Source: CAVPTL01 sp963729195 (lineage in GTDB: Bacteria > Actinomycetota > Thermoleophilia > Gaiellales > JAICJC01). Taken from it: a stretch of 64,000 bases of DNA. The DNA lies in the NCBI GenBank assembly GCA_963729195.1, contig CAVSNF010000020.1, positions 248,001-312,000 on the forward strand, written 5' to 3'. Below are positions 24,356 to 33,083 of the stretch, piece by piece. Within the stretch, counting starts at the first letter, position 1. Every line of letters begins with the position of its first letter. Below the pieces are notes generated by a model. It was not told the DNA's origin, did no database searches, and worked only from the letters and a program-made list of their open reading frames with translations. Both the position numbers and the translations under genes were made by a program.

Positions 24356-24400
24356 ACAGAGAGGACGGAACGTCTCGTCATGAGGCTCCGCCCTCTCTGT
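24356..24400. terminator. Hairpin between converging genes (likely bidirectional terminator)
   Basis: ACAGAGAGGACGGA at 24356-24369 pairs with TCCGCCCTCTCTGT at 24387-24400, 13 of 14 positions matching, with a 17-nt loop. It sits between the converging acidic small gene and the ECF-ZAS gene. The T-run is weak, as is common in high-GC bacteria. Confidence 0.65.
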
Positions 24401-24420
24401 GCGTCTATCGGGCGCCGCGA

Positions 24421-25489
24421 TCAGGCGTCGGAGGCCTCGGATCCAGCGTCGCCGCTCACCTCGCCCGCAGCGCTTTCGCCGCTCGCGGTGTCCGAACTCT
24501 CCGAGCGCCGCCACCTCCCGGCCGTCCGTGCTCGGCGGGTTCCTGCGTTCGGTGTCACCCGGTTCGCCGGGGAGTTCCCCCTCCTGCTCGTGGGTGGCTG
24601 GGGCTGTGTTCTTCGGTGTCGTTTGCCCCGCGACCGCGTGCTGACTCCCCTGCTGAGGGATCGCCGGACGTTCGTGTAACACCGCCACCCCTCCGGCGGT
24701 GACGCCCACCACCGCCGTCGCGAACAGCCCGGCGAGCGCGGTCTTGGCCGTGGCGATGCCGCCCCCAACTGTCGCTCCGCCGCTCGCGATGTGGACGGCG
24801 TGAGGGGCGAATCCAAGCGGAATCAACGCGGCAACGGCGGCCTGCTGAGAGTCGATTGATCGGACAAATCTGCGGCACGAGCGGCAATGCACGGTGTGCA
24901 GGTTCGCGCGGACACGCTCTCCCCGAGACCCTTCGCCGTCTGCCGCCGCCGAGAGCGTCACCCGCACACCGTCGCATTCGAGTTCAGCCGCCTCGGCGAG
25001 TTCGTGGAGTGACGATCGGGCCCGGAAGATGAGCACCTTCACGTTCCCCTCGGTGGTGTCGAGCACCTGGCCGATCTCGCTGTACGGCAGGCCGGCGAGT
25101 TCCCGCAGGAGCAGGGCTGTTCGCCCCCGCTCGGGGAGCGTCTCGAGTCCAATCCGGAGCAGTTCCAGGCGTTCGGAGAGCACCGCCGCGTCGTGGGGGC
25201 CGTGGGCGCCGGCCGCCGGATCAGGAGCTCCCGCGCTGTCGAGGGACACCGACGGCCGGCGCCGGCGCAGCAGATCGATCGACGCGTTGCGCGTGATCCG
25301 AAACAGCCACGGGCGGGGATCGGCGGCCGGCTTCGCCCCGGCGGCCGCCGCGAAGGCGTCCTGGACGGCGTCTTCCGCGTCAGACTGGCTTCCGACGATC
25401 CCCCGGGAGAAGCGAACCAGGGTCGGATAGAGCTCGCGGTAGAGCCCATCGAGTTCATCGCCTTGCAGGTGCATGGGATCGCTACTCAT
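24421..25489 (-). CDS. ECF sigma factor with fused zinc-binding and membrane tail
   Basis: About 355 residues. Residues 1-175 are a full ECF sigma factor: region 2 with SQSDAEDAVQDAFAAAAGA and LFRITRNASIDLLRRR, region 4 with LPERGRTALLLRELAGLPYS and EGNVKVLIFRARSSLHEL. After a linker comes HTVHCRSCRRF, the HxxxCxxC pattern of zinc-binding anti-sigma domains, then one hydrophobic helix (TALAGLFATAVVGVTAGGVA) and a Ser/Thr/Asp-rich tail. So sigma and anti-sigma-like parts are in one membrane-tethered protein. A frame change near 24515-24545 gives the tail ending GDAGSEASDA at 24421. I chose ATG 25489 because GAGAGGTGAG lies just upstream. Confidence 0.88.
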
Positions 25490-25547
25490 ACTCACCTCTC
25501 GAAGCATGACGAGCGTTTATGAGCACTTTGCAATGTGGCTCTGGGTG

Positions 25548-25739
25548 TCAAGCTGCTTCGATCCGGATCGCCCCTGACGGACAGAGGTCACAGAGGTGTT
25601 CTGCCCGGTCGCGATCAAGCTCTGCGAGCAGCGGCCGGGCGCATCCGGCGTCATCCAGCGACACCGCCTCGGGATCCTCCCTCACGCATCCCCCGTATCC
25701 CACGCATTCATCCGGATCGATGATCAGTCGCACACGCAT
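25548..25739 (-). CDS. Short ferredoxin
   Basis: 63 residues. DECVGYGGCVREDPEAV supplies two cysteines in a C-x5-C spacing and CDLCPSGAI supplies the pair near the C-terminus. The middle cysteine of a 4Fe-4S site is replaced, as in the 3Fe-4S ferredoxins of actinomycete P450 systems. Strong site AAGGAGGAA before ATG 25739. It probably passes electrons to or from the heme membrane protein just upstream. No P450 is in the window. Confidence 0.88.
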   Translation of the reverse strand: MRVRLIIDPDECVGYGGCVREDPEAVSLDDAGCARPLLAELDRDRAEHLCDLCPSGAIRIEAA

Positions 25740-25770
25740 GTGGAGTTCCTCCTTGTGGTCGTTGTCGGTT

Positions 25771-26295
25771 TCACGCGTTTCCCTCGACCGCCGGTTGTGG
25801 CCGCTCGAACCAGCGCCACCATGCCGATGCTGCAACGATTGCCGCGGACGCCGAGTAGGCCACGACGGCGGGTATCGATCGGCTGTCCGTCCCGGCGGCA
25901 ATCCCGTGGCAGAGGCTCAAGCCCCATACGGCGTAGCCGAAGTAGTGCAGGTTCCGCCACGCCCGATGGCTCATGAATCGTGCGCGTTTCAGGCGGAACG
26001 AGATCGGTAGCGCGACGGCGAGCCACAATGCCCCGGCCCCGAGCATCACGGACGGGCGGACGCCCACGCCGATCAGGGCGGTCACCGGCACTCGGGCGTA
26101 GTGGTCGAGCAGCACGCACGAGATGTGCACTCCCAGCGCCAGCAGCCCGAGCGACGACAGGAACCGGTGGAAGCTCAGCTGCGGCCCGGCTGGGCGCCAC
26201 CCGCGGCCGGCGAGCACCACACCCCACGCCACCACCAGCGTGTAGCAGGCAAATGCGACGAACGCGCTCGCCCTGGCCAGTTCCCAGAGGATCAC
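25771..26295 (-). CDS. Ferric-reductase-like membrane heme protein
   Basis: 174 residues with about six helices and several conserved His on helices 2-4: LSFHRFLSSLGLLALGVHIS, then SHRAWRNLHYFGYAVWG and SLCHGI. This is the ferric-reductase-like transmembrane domain, which binds two b hemes and moves electrons across the membrane. No flavin or NAD domain is attached, so partners must supply electrons. The GTG start at 26295 overlaps the ApbE stop (GTGA). The neighbours ApbE and ferredoxin support an electron-transfer role. Confidence 0.85.
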   Translation of the reverse strand: MILWELARASAFVAFACYTLVVAWGVVLAGRGWRPAGPQLSFHRFLSSLGLLALGVHISCVLLDHYARVPVTALIGVGVRPSVMLGAGALWLAVALPISFRLKRARFMSHRAWRNLHYFGYAVWGLSLCHGIAAGTDSRSIPAVVAYSASAAIVAASAWWRWFERPQPAVEGNA

Positions 26296-27207
26296 GAGGC
26301 CACCGCCCGATCCCACGCCGGCGTCGTCCGGCACACGCCGTTCACCGTCACCATCGCGGCATGCCCGAAGCTCTCGACCCGCTGGGGCCTGAGCGCGAGC
26401 ACCTTTGCGGAAACGTCGGCGGCGACACAATCGGGTGCGATCACCGTAACTTGACTCTCGGGTCCGGGACGCCCCACGGCCGGGTCGATCAGATGGTGGG
26501 CGGCTTGGCCGTCATCGTTGACCCAGCGCCGGCGCCCGGAGCCCGAGGTGGCCACGCCCTCTCCTTCGCGGACGCTCACCTGGACGGCCAGTGGGCGGTC
26601 CCCCGGCGAGCGCCTGAGCGTGGGGCGGTTCGACCGCAACGACATGCACACCCCTGACTGCCGCCAGGTCGCCGCCGGCATCGATCAGGATCGAAGGATC
26701 GTCGCTCAGGCTGCGAACGAGGATGGCTGCACGCACTGCCATCCAGCCTTTTGCGATACCGCCCAGATCGAGCCGCGTACCGCCGGGGATGCGCGCCGTT
26801 AGGTACGTGCGGTCGATTTCGATGTCTCCCACAACCGGGCCGCACTGCGGGCTTCTCGGCGCCCGCGGAGGCCTCTCGGTCATGCTCGCTCTGTAACCCC
26901 AGCGCTCGATCGCTGTGCCGACGAGAGGCTGGAATACGCCGGCCGTGATGGCTGTCCATCGCCGGCACTCGGACAGCAGATCGACCGTTTCGCGGTGCAC
27001 ATAAACCGTGCTGCCCGCCGCCCGGCTGATCCGCGAAACGTCGCTGTCAGGGCGAAATCGCGACCACCGGGCCTCGTCGGCTTCGACTGCGACTGCCACC
27101 GCTCGGGCGGCGTGCTCCGATACGCCTCCCGAATGATGGACATGCCAGGTGGTGCCGGTCGCCGGCCAGCGCCATCCTGGACGGCAGGTGTCAGGCTGGG
27201 TCGTCAT
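26292..27207 (-). CDS. apbE: FAD:protein FMN transferase, frameshifted
   Basis: About 304 residues. ApbE attaches FMN to Thr or Ser of partner proteins. Motifs: FQPLVGTAIERWGY, RLDLGGIAKGWMAVRA (the LGGIAKG signature), LIDAGGDLAAVRG, then GVATSGSGRRRWVN and AHHLIDPAVG, the metal-binding TSG and HHxIDP elements. A frame change near 26600-26625 splits it. It starts at ATG 27207, which overlaps the upstream stop (TGATG). There is no lipobox, so this copy looks cytoplasmic. The FMN-accepting partner is not obvious nearby. Confidence 0.9.
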
Positions 27208-27635
27208 CAGCTGGTGTGGGTTGTCGGGGTGGTCACGACCGGCGTGGGAGCAGGCGTCGTCGCAGTGGGCGGAGGCTGGGAGGTCGCCGAGCCGGTTGAG
27301 GGAGCGGTGACCGTGCCACCCGAGACCGTCTGGTAGACCGTGGGCTGCGACCCGGCAGTCGTGGCGGTCGAGTTCGCGATCTTGATGGCGTGAACCAGCC
27401 GCCGCTGGGAGGCGGCCGTGCGATGGACGAGCCGGTTGTAGCGCAAAACCAGCCGTCGGTTGGCGTGAGTGATCGCCTTGTCGTGCGCGACGGTGGCAGC
27501 CGCGAGTCGCTGCCAGGCGCGGGCGTCGCCCTGCGCGGCGACCGCCGTCTGTTGCTGGTCGATGCTCCATGCGAGTGCGGCGCCGCACACGAGTGCAATC
27601 ACAACGGTGTAGACCTTGACTGCGAGACTAGTCAT
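27207..27635 (-). CDS. Membrane-anchored Thr/Pro-rich protein, unknown
   Basis: 142 residues: an N-terminal helix (VKVYTVVIALVCGAALAWSI), a helical basic middle (LVLRYNRLVHRTAASQRRLV) and a Thr/Pro tail that would lie outside the cell. The tail contains VSGGTVT, which weakly resembles the S/T-G-A-T/S-x-T site used by ApbE, though Ala is replaced by Gly. The ATG at 27635 overlaps the upstream gene. No domain is known. It lies directly before apbE, so a redox role is possible. Confidence 0.6.
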   Translation of the reverse strand: MTSLAVKVYTVVIALVCGAALAWSIDQQQTAVAAQGDARAWQRLAAATVAHDKAITHANRRLVLRYNRLVHRTAASQRRLVHAIKIANSTATTAGSQPTVYQTVSGGTVTAPSTGSATSQPPPTATTPAPTPVVTTPTTHTS

Positions 27636-28041
27636 CTTGACCACCCCCCGGTCCGTCCTCGGGCTCACCCGATGCCGGCGATGCAGGGGCGCCGGTGCTC
27701 ACCGGTGCGGTCTTGGAAACGCGAGGAGTGGCCACTGCGGGGACGACGGTCGCAGCGGTGGTGACGGTCACCACCCGCGGCGGCAGCGAGGCCGCACGCG
27801 GGTGTACCCGGGGCACGCGCGGTGCGTGCCATGCGGCCAGGTGGGTGGTTTGCGTCGGCGGCGTCCGCTCCAGCGCATCGATGTTTCGCAGCACCCGGTC
27901 GGCAGAACTCGTGGCGGCCGCGCTGGTGGCGGCCGGTGTCAGTCCCCGCATCGCGAAGGCCAGCGACCCCACGAGCACAGCCGCGCCGATCGCGACTCCA
28001 ACGATTGTGACGGTACGACGGATCAGGGTGATCCCGTGCAC
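27628..28041 (-). CDS. Membrane-anchored Ala/Thr/Pro-rich protein, unknown
   Basis: 137 residues, first gene of a six-gene minus-strand run. One N-terminal helix (TVTIVGVAIGAAVLVGSLAF) is followed by a low-complexity extracytoplasmic region rich in Ala, Thr, Val and Pro, ending GPGGGQDD. Its stop overlaps the next start. No motif is recognised. The 155-bp gap 28042-28196 should hold promoters for this operon and the divergent gene. Confidence 0.6.
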   Translation of the reverse strand: MHGITLIRRTVTIVGVAIGAAVLVGSLAFAMRGLTPAATSAAATSSADRVLRNIDALERTPPTQTTHLAAWHAPRVPRVHPRAASLPPRVVTVTTAATVVPAVATPRVSKTAPVSTGAPASPASGEPEDGPGGGQDD

Positions 28042-28196
28042 GTGGTGCCTCCTTGATGGTTGACCCCGCGGCCAAACTCACTTCGACGACCGCTTGATCC
28101 ACACCACGCAGCGCGGCCGGAAAAGTTACACGCGGCCGGCGGCGGCCAAGCGAGTAGTCTGTGCCCACTGGTGGCCCACTCGACAGGGGGACGACT

Positions 28197-28484
28197 GTGG
28201 CATACGCGATCGTGCATCATTTTGCGGGCGGTACCAAGGAGCAGTACGAGAACTCGGTTGCCACCGTGCATCCGAGCGGTGGCGGACTACCTGACGGCCA
28301 GATCTTTCATGCTGCCGGCGCATCGCCCGGCGGCTGGACGGTGATTGCAGTGCATGAGTCGCAGGAGAGCTGGGAGCGATTCCGGGATGGGATCCTGATG
28401 CCGCAGATGCAGCAGGGCATTCCGGGCGGGTTCACGGCTCCTCCCGAGGAGACGACCGTGGACGTCGCGACGCTTCTGCCCTAA
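28197..28484 (+). CDS. Small ABM-like (dimeric alpha-beta barrel) protein
   Basis: 95 residues from GTG 28197. It reads VAYAIVHHFAGGTKEQYENS, then QIFHAAGASPGGWTVIAVHE and SWERFRDGILMPQM. The layout fits the ferredoxin-like dimeric alpha-beta barrel group that includes antibiotic-biosynthesis monooxygenases. No catalytic residue is evident, and enzymatic activity is not implied. It overlaps the convergent membrane sensor by 4 nt. Confidence 0.7.
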   Translation: MAYAIVHHFAGGTKEQYENSVATVHPSGGGLPDGQIFHAAGASPGGWTVIAVHESQESWERFRDGILMPQMQQGIPGGFTAPPEETTVDVATLLP

Positions 28485-29776
28485 GCGGGCGGATCTGGAT
28501 TGAGTTGGCCGTTTCCGCTGCCGGGTGCGGTGTGGTTCGGTGTGCTCGTCGGTGAGAGCCACAGGCTCGCGCTGCGCGGTTGGACGGTCGCGTGGACCAC
28601 GTTCAGGATTTCGGCCTGCAGTGCCGTGACGTCGATCTGGTCGCGTAGCCGGCCGGTGAAGCCCTCGAGGATGTGATCGGCGTTGTACTTGCCGCGGTAG
28701 AAGCGGCGGTCGACCAGGTGCTGGATGCGGCCTCGCAAGGGCTGAAAGGCGACTGCGGCGGCAAGCGTCGCAACGGTCACCGCCAGAGCGCTGGACTGGC
28801 CGGTGGCAGCGACCAGCGCTCGGTCGAGCACGAACACCCCGACCAGGTAGACGATTGCCAGGGTGCCGATCAGGATCGCGTAGATCAGAGTCTTTCGGAT
28901 GATCACGTCGATCTCGTACAGGCGATAGCGAAGGATTCCAACACCGATGGCCAACGGCAGGGCAGCGACCGCCGCTCCGGCGAGCGGCTGGATCCATCCG
29001 ATGCCGACAAACGCGAAGACCGGGATCGCAACGGCGGTGACCGCCGATCCACACATGACCCACTTCAGCTGCTGGCGGCGAACGCCGTCGGCTCGCCGGT
29101 AGCTCACGACTCGGCGCGCGACGAATGCCACCCAGGCGCTGATGATCACCACGAACAGCAAGACGCCGAGAACCGAAAACAGCTCGGCTTGGAGGAACTT
29201 GGGTGCGGGGGTGGTGAGGTATCCGCCGTGGCGGTCGATCCGCACATCGTTGTCGGCGATGGCGTTGACGGCCACCAGTACCTGCTCGCCGATCAATGCC
29301 GCAGACGCGCCCAGGTAGACCCACACCGCCCACCGCCACCGGCGTGAGGGCAGCCGACCGTCCGGGAACAGCAGGATCGCCAGAGGCGGAAACAGCAGCG
29401 CGGCGGGCCAGCACTGTGCCACGATCACCGCCAGCGAGCCCAACGGGAGTTCGCGATCGTGCAGGTCGTACACCGCGACCGAGTACTGCTCGGCGTCGAT
29501 CAGCCCGATCATGACCAGCGCCCCGGAGGCGATCAGCATCCATCCGATGGGGTTGTGCGGCTCGCGGCGGGCGACCAGTACCCCCACCACCCAGAATGCC
29601 AGCGTCAACGCGCAGGGTGCGAGGCTGTTTTTGATCACGCTCGATTGGACGGCGATCGTCAGCGGCAGCGACAAGATCGCGAAAACGAGCACGACCACGC
29701 CGACCGCCAGCGCACCGCCGGGTGTGCGCACGTCGAACCGGCCGGCCACGAGGGTGTCACCGTCACTCGAACTCAC
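28481..29776 (-). CDS. Kinase-less membrane sensor protein
   Basis: 431 residues, intact frame. About eight helices, then a short soluble tail: RRFYRGKYNADHILEGFTGR and LQAEILNVVHATVQPRSASL. This module is the N-terminal half of a common actinobacterial family of histidine kinases, in which a DHp/ATPase or GAF domain usually follows. Here the protein stops with a Pro/Gly tail, so no kinase domain is present. The start is GTG 29776. It may be a decoy, or may signal through a separate kinase. It is divergent from dipZ. Confidence 0.75.
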   Translation of the reverse strand: MSSSDGDTLVAGRFDVRTPGGALAVGVVVLVFAILSLPLTIAVQSSVIKNSLAPCALTLAFWVVGVLVARREPHNPIGWMLIASGALVMIGLIDAEQYSVAVYDLHDRELPLGSLAVIVAQCWPAALLFPPLAILLFPDGRLPSRRWRWAVWVYLGASAALIGEQVLVAVNAIADNDVRIDRHGGYLTTPAPKFLQAELFSVLGVLLFVVIISAWVAFVARRVVSYRRADGVRRQQLKWVMCGSAVTAVAIPVFAFVGIGWIQPLAGAAVAALPLAIGVGILRYRLYEIDVIIRKTLIYAILIGTLAIVYLVGVFVLDRALVAATGQSSALAVTVATLAAAVAFQPLRGRIQHLVDRRFYRGKYNADHILEGFTGRLRDQIDVTALQAEILNVVHATVQPRSASLWLSPTSTPNHTAPGSGNGQLNPDPPA

Positions 29777-29854
29777 CCCGCCATTATCGGCGGTCAGCGT
29801 CTCGGGAACGTTACGAGTGAGAACCACCCACCGCGCCTCTGCGTACCATGAGGT

Positions 29855-31551
29855 GTGGAACTGACGCTGATCGTCGTGGCCGCGGTCGCCGGCCTCGCAA
29901 CGTTTCTGTCGCCGTGCGTGCTGCCGGTGCTGCCGGTGATCGCCGCCGCATCGGCAACCGGTGGGCGGCGCCGACCGTTGGGTGTCGCGGCGGGCTTGGC
30001 GGTCGCATTCGTGGTGTTCACGCTGACCGCGTCGCGAGTGCTGTCGGCGCTCGGCCTGCCGCAGGATTTTCTTCAGAATGCGGCGATCGTGATGCTCGCG
30101 GTGGTGGGCGTGGCGCTGCTGGTGCCGGCCGCCGGGGAGTGGCTGGGGCGGCTGTTCGTGCCGCTCTCGACCCTGGCCGGGGGCCGGCTCGCGCGGGGCG
30201 ACGGATTCTGGTCTGGGGTGGCCCTCGGCGCCGGGCTGGCACTGGTCTGGACGCCGTGCGCCGGGCCGATCCTGGCCGCGGTGACAGTGCTCAGCGCACA
30301 GCAGAAGGTGTCGCTCGACCTGGTGCTGATCACCGTCGCCTACGCCGCCGGCGCCACCCTTCCGCTGTTTGGGATCGCGCTTGCGGGAAACCGCGGGGCG
30401 GCCCGTCTTTCCGGCCTGCGCCGGGGCGGAGGGATGAGGCTGCGCCGCACCGCCGGCGTGGTCTTGATCGCATCGGCGTGGCTGTTCACGACCAGCATCC
30501 CGACCCAACTGGCGGCGGGAGCGCCCTCCTACGTCACCGGCCTGCAGTCGGTCGAGCGGTCGGCAACGGTGAGCCACGACCTGCGATCGCTGTCGGGGTC
30601 GAGCCAGGGGTCTGCGTCGGCCGCCGCCGCCGGCGCCGGACGCCGACGCGCTGCATGACTACGGCAAGGCGCCGGACTTCAAGGACATCACCAGCTGGAT
30701 CAACACGCCCGGAGGGCGGCCGCTGAGCCTCGCCGGCCTTCGCGGCAAGGTGGTGCTGGTCGACTTCTGGACGTACTCGTGCGTGAACTGCATTCGCACG
30801 CTGCCGTACCTCAAGGCGTGGGATGCCCGCTATCGCAGCGCCGGGTTGGTGATCGTGGGAGTGCACACGCCGGAGTTCGCGTTCGAGCACGTGGTATCGA
30901 ACGTGCGCGGGGCGGTGGCCGAGCACGGCATCCACTACCCCGTCGCGGTGGACGACGACTACGGCACCTGGAACGCCTATGGCAACCAGTACTGGCCCGC
31001 CGACTACCTGATCGACCGCGACGGCAACCTCCGCGACGCCCACTTCGGCGAAGGCGCGTACGCCCAGACCGAGGCCGACATCCGCACGCTGCTGGGCGAG
31101 CACGGCGGCACCGCGGTCACGCCGGTCACGGCCGTGTCGGCGTCACCCACGGTCAGGACGCCCGAGACCTACCTCGGGTTGGAGCGGGGGGTGGCCTACT
31201 CCCAGCAGCTCCAGGAGGGCGTGGACTCTGCGCTACCAGGCCCCCGCTGCGGTCAATCCCAACACGGTCGCGCTGGTTGGCCATTGGAACGTCGGTCAGC
31301 AGCACATCGTGGCGGGTGCCGGCGCCCACCTCGAGTTTCGCTACATCGCGCCGCGCATCTACCTGGTGGCGGCGCCGCCCGCCGGCGGTGCGGTCACGCT
31401 GGGCGTGTCGGTTGACGGCCGCGCGCGGGCGCCGGTGAAGGTGACATCCGACGATCTCTACCTGCTGGCGCACATGCCCACAGCGGGGCCGCACCTGCTC
31501 GACCTGAGCGTGCCGGCGGGCACCTCGCTGTACTCGTTCACGTTCGGCTGA
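29855..31551 (+). CDS. dipZ: DipZ-type CcdA-thioredoxin fusion, two frameshifts
   Basis: About 565 residues. The N-terminal six-helix CcdA/DsbD domain has the paired Cys motifs LSPCVLPVLPV and TPCAGPILAAV, which relay reducing power across the membrane. After a break near 30635 comes a redoxin domain with FWTYSCVNCIRTLPYLKAWD (active CxxC = CVNC), then, after a break near 31225, a beta-sandwich domain ending TSLYSFTFG. This three-part arrangement is that of mycobacterial DipZ. GTG start 29855 follows AGGT. It would supply electrons to extracytoplasmic thiols. Confidence 0.9.
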
Positions 31552-31655
31552 GCGGGAAGTGGCGCTGGTAGACTTGCGGATGCGCGAGTCTACCTGTGCG
31601 AACCCCTCGCCTAGGGGTAAGGAACGGGGTCGTATCCGCCGAAATACCAGGAAGC

Positions 31656-31799
31656 ATGGCCACCGTCTCGGATCATCATGTGATTGTCAGCACCGTCGTC
31701 GACATCGACGAGTTCATGGATGCTGCCGAAGATGAGAAGGTCACCGAGTTTGTGGACGCTGCCCGCGAGTACGGCAAGTCTGTCGGTTTCGAACGCTGA
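31656..31799 (+). CDS. Small hypothetical protein
   Basis: 47 residues from ATG 31656 (AGGAAG just upstream): MATVSDHHVIVSTVVDIDEF, then AAREYGKSVGFER. Acidic and probably alpha/beta. No family is recognised. It lies between DipZ and the converging GNAT fragment. Confidence 0.4.
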   Translation: MATVSDHHVIVSTVVDIDEFMDAAEDEKVTEFVDAAREYGKSVGFER

Positions 31800-31800
31800 C

Positions 31801-32031
31801 CTACAGCGGGTTTGAGGGGAGCGGGAGGTACATTCTCGGCAGACCGCTGTCGCCACGTGAACCTGACTCCCGGAACCCGTAGCGATCTCTCCACATGTTG
31901 CGAGTTTTTACGTCGAGAGGGTCGAGCGTGAGCGCCATGTTGCCCTGCAGGCCCCGGACCTCGTCCGCGATCCAGGTGGCATGTTTGACCGCCAGCGACC
32001 CCACACCCTTGTAATCCTCGTGGCGTGCCAT
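31801..32031 (-). pseudogene. GNAT acetyltransferase C-terminal fragment
   Basis: 76 residues holding only the acetyl-CoA-binding motif A (DYKGVG, replacing R/Q-x-x-G-x-G) and motif B (LDPLDVKTRNMWRDRYGFRE) of a GNAT acetyltransferase, which normally has about 150 or more residues. An in-frame TAG at 32041 closes the frame right before it. It is either a decayed remnant, or a larger gene cut by an indel upstream; no N-terminal half is visible in other frames. Confidence 0.55.
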
Positions 32032-32040
32032 CCACTTTGG

Positions 32041-32727
32041 CTAGCGGATCCGCACCCGCCGCGTGAACGTGCGGTTGGGGCCCCAGCCGCTCGCCGGGTG
32101 CAGCACGAACGTCACCACGCACAGCCCCACCGGCGCGCCGTTGGGGATCCGCAGGCCCTTGCGGCTGATCCCTGTGGGGGCGCTCAGCCAGCGGCGGCCG
32201 ATCACGCGGTCGTCGGAGCCGGTCATGGTCACGTGGATCCGGGCCGGTTGGGTCAGTTTCAGATCGATCGTCATCAGCCGCCGGTTCACCCGCGCCTTCA
32301 GCACCCTCACGTGCAGCGGCGGATGCTGTGCAGGCGTCGGCGGGGGCGGCGCCGAGTCGAGCACCTCGGCCACCCACGGGGTGCGCGAGTCGACGCTGCC
32401 ACGGGCGACCGATCCGGGTATCCCGAACAGCGCCACCCACAGGTCGTAGGGAAGCTCCTGACCCTCCACGACGCGGCACTTGCAGTAGGGATGGGCGCGA
32501 TCCAGCTCGGCGTCGGCGATGCTCGCGAAGTACTTGTGGGCGGCATGCGCGGTGCAGGCGTTGCAGCTGACGCAGCCGGACGAGTGATCGCCGCCGAGGT
32601 TGTCGAGCCGGTACACCGGCAGCGTGCCGGTGGCGGCCTGGGCGCGATCGACACCGGCCAGCGCGGTCGCGCCGCCCATCAGCGCGGCGGCTTGGGTGAG
32701 CAGGTGTTTGCGTGAAACGGTGTGCAT
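32041..32727 (-). CDS. Secreted Cys-rich protein, unknown
   Basis: 228 residues. The signal peptide begins MHTVSRKHLLTQAAALMGGA and has an Ala-x-Ala cleavage region (RAQAATG). The mature part opens with SGCVSCNACTAHAAHKYFA, a C-x2-C-x2-C run with adjacent His, followed by HPYCKC. No CxxCH is present, so it is not a c-type cytochrome. The rest is a Pro-rich linker and a beta-rich domain (LTQPARIHVTMTGSDDRV). The cysteines could bind metal. The long leader upstream may carry structured RNA. Confidence 0.7.
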   Translation of the reverse strand: MHTVSRKHLLTQAAALMGGATALAGVDRAQAATGTLPVYRLDNLGGDHSSGCVSCNACTAHAAHKYFASIADAELDRAHPYCKCRVVEGQELPYDLWVALFGIPGSVARGSVDSRTPWVAEVLDSAPPPPTPAQHPPLHVRVLKARVNRRLMTIDLKLTQPARIHVTMTGSDDRVIGRRWLSAPTGISRKGLRIPNGAPVGLCVVTFVLHPASGWGPNRTFTRRVRIR

Positions 32728-33083
32728 GGGCAGGTGGGTGGTTCGCTCCGGGGAGCCGCACTCCGCGGCTACCGCCGACTGATACCGGTTGACGCCACCC
32801 CTCCTCGAGGACTGACGACCGGCACTGACCGGGTTCGAACCATCCTTTCGGACAGTTTTCTCCCGATACTCACCGACCGCCGTTGCCTCGCGGGCGACGA
32901 CCCCGCATGCCGACGACCACTTGTGGCGTACGGCTTCCCTGAGCGAACCAGGCTGCCATCGGCAGATGCGCCGGGAAAGTTGAGCCGGCTGCCGGCAGTA
33001 TGGGCTGTTTCCTCCATGGGAAGAGATCGGACGCGACCGGCCGCGCGGACGGAATTCGCCGTGCGTTGTGACACACTTCAGGT
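32728..33083 (-). promoter_or_regulatory. Long gene-free leader with predicted hairpins
   Basis: A 356-bp gap without a gene. On the minus strand, toward the secreted Cys-rich gene, I see CTGTCC-GAAA-GGATGG at 32840-32855 and CCGG-cactga-CCGG at 32819-32832, flanked by GAACCCGGTCAG. The layout is faintly like the 3' part of c-di-AMP (ydaO) riboswitches, but the GGGTGAAT part is missing. A regulatory leader is possible but not shown. The promoter of the cyclase gene must also be here. Confidence 0.3.

Noticed and set aside
31801..32031. Complete small acetyltransferase
   Set aside because: Only motifs A and B are present, about half of the fold, and an in-frame stop lies directly upstream.
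32041..32727. c-type cytochrome
   Set aside because: The Cys cluster lacks CxxCH.
32831..32842. GGTTCGAACC resembles a tRNA T-loop
   Set aside because: No D-arm, anticodon arm or acceptor pairing around it on either strand.
32728..33083. Definite c-di-AMP riboswitch
   Set aside because: Only the 3' segment is vaguely similar; the conserved GGGTGAAT region could not be found.
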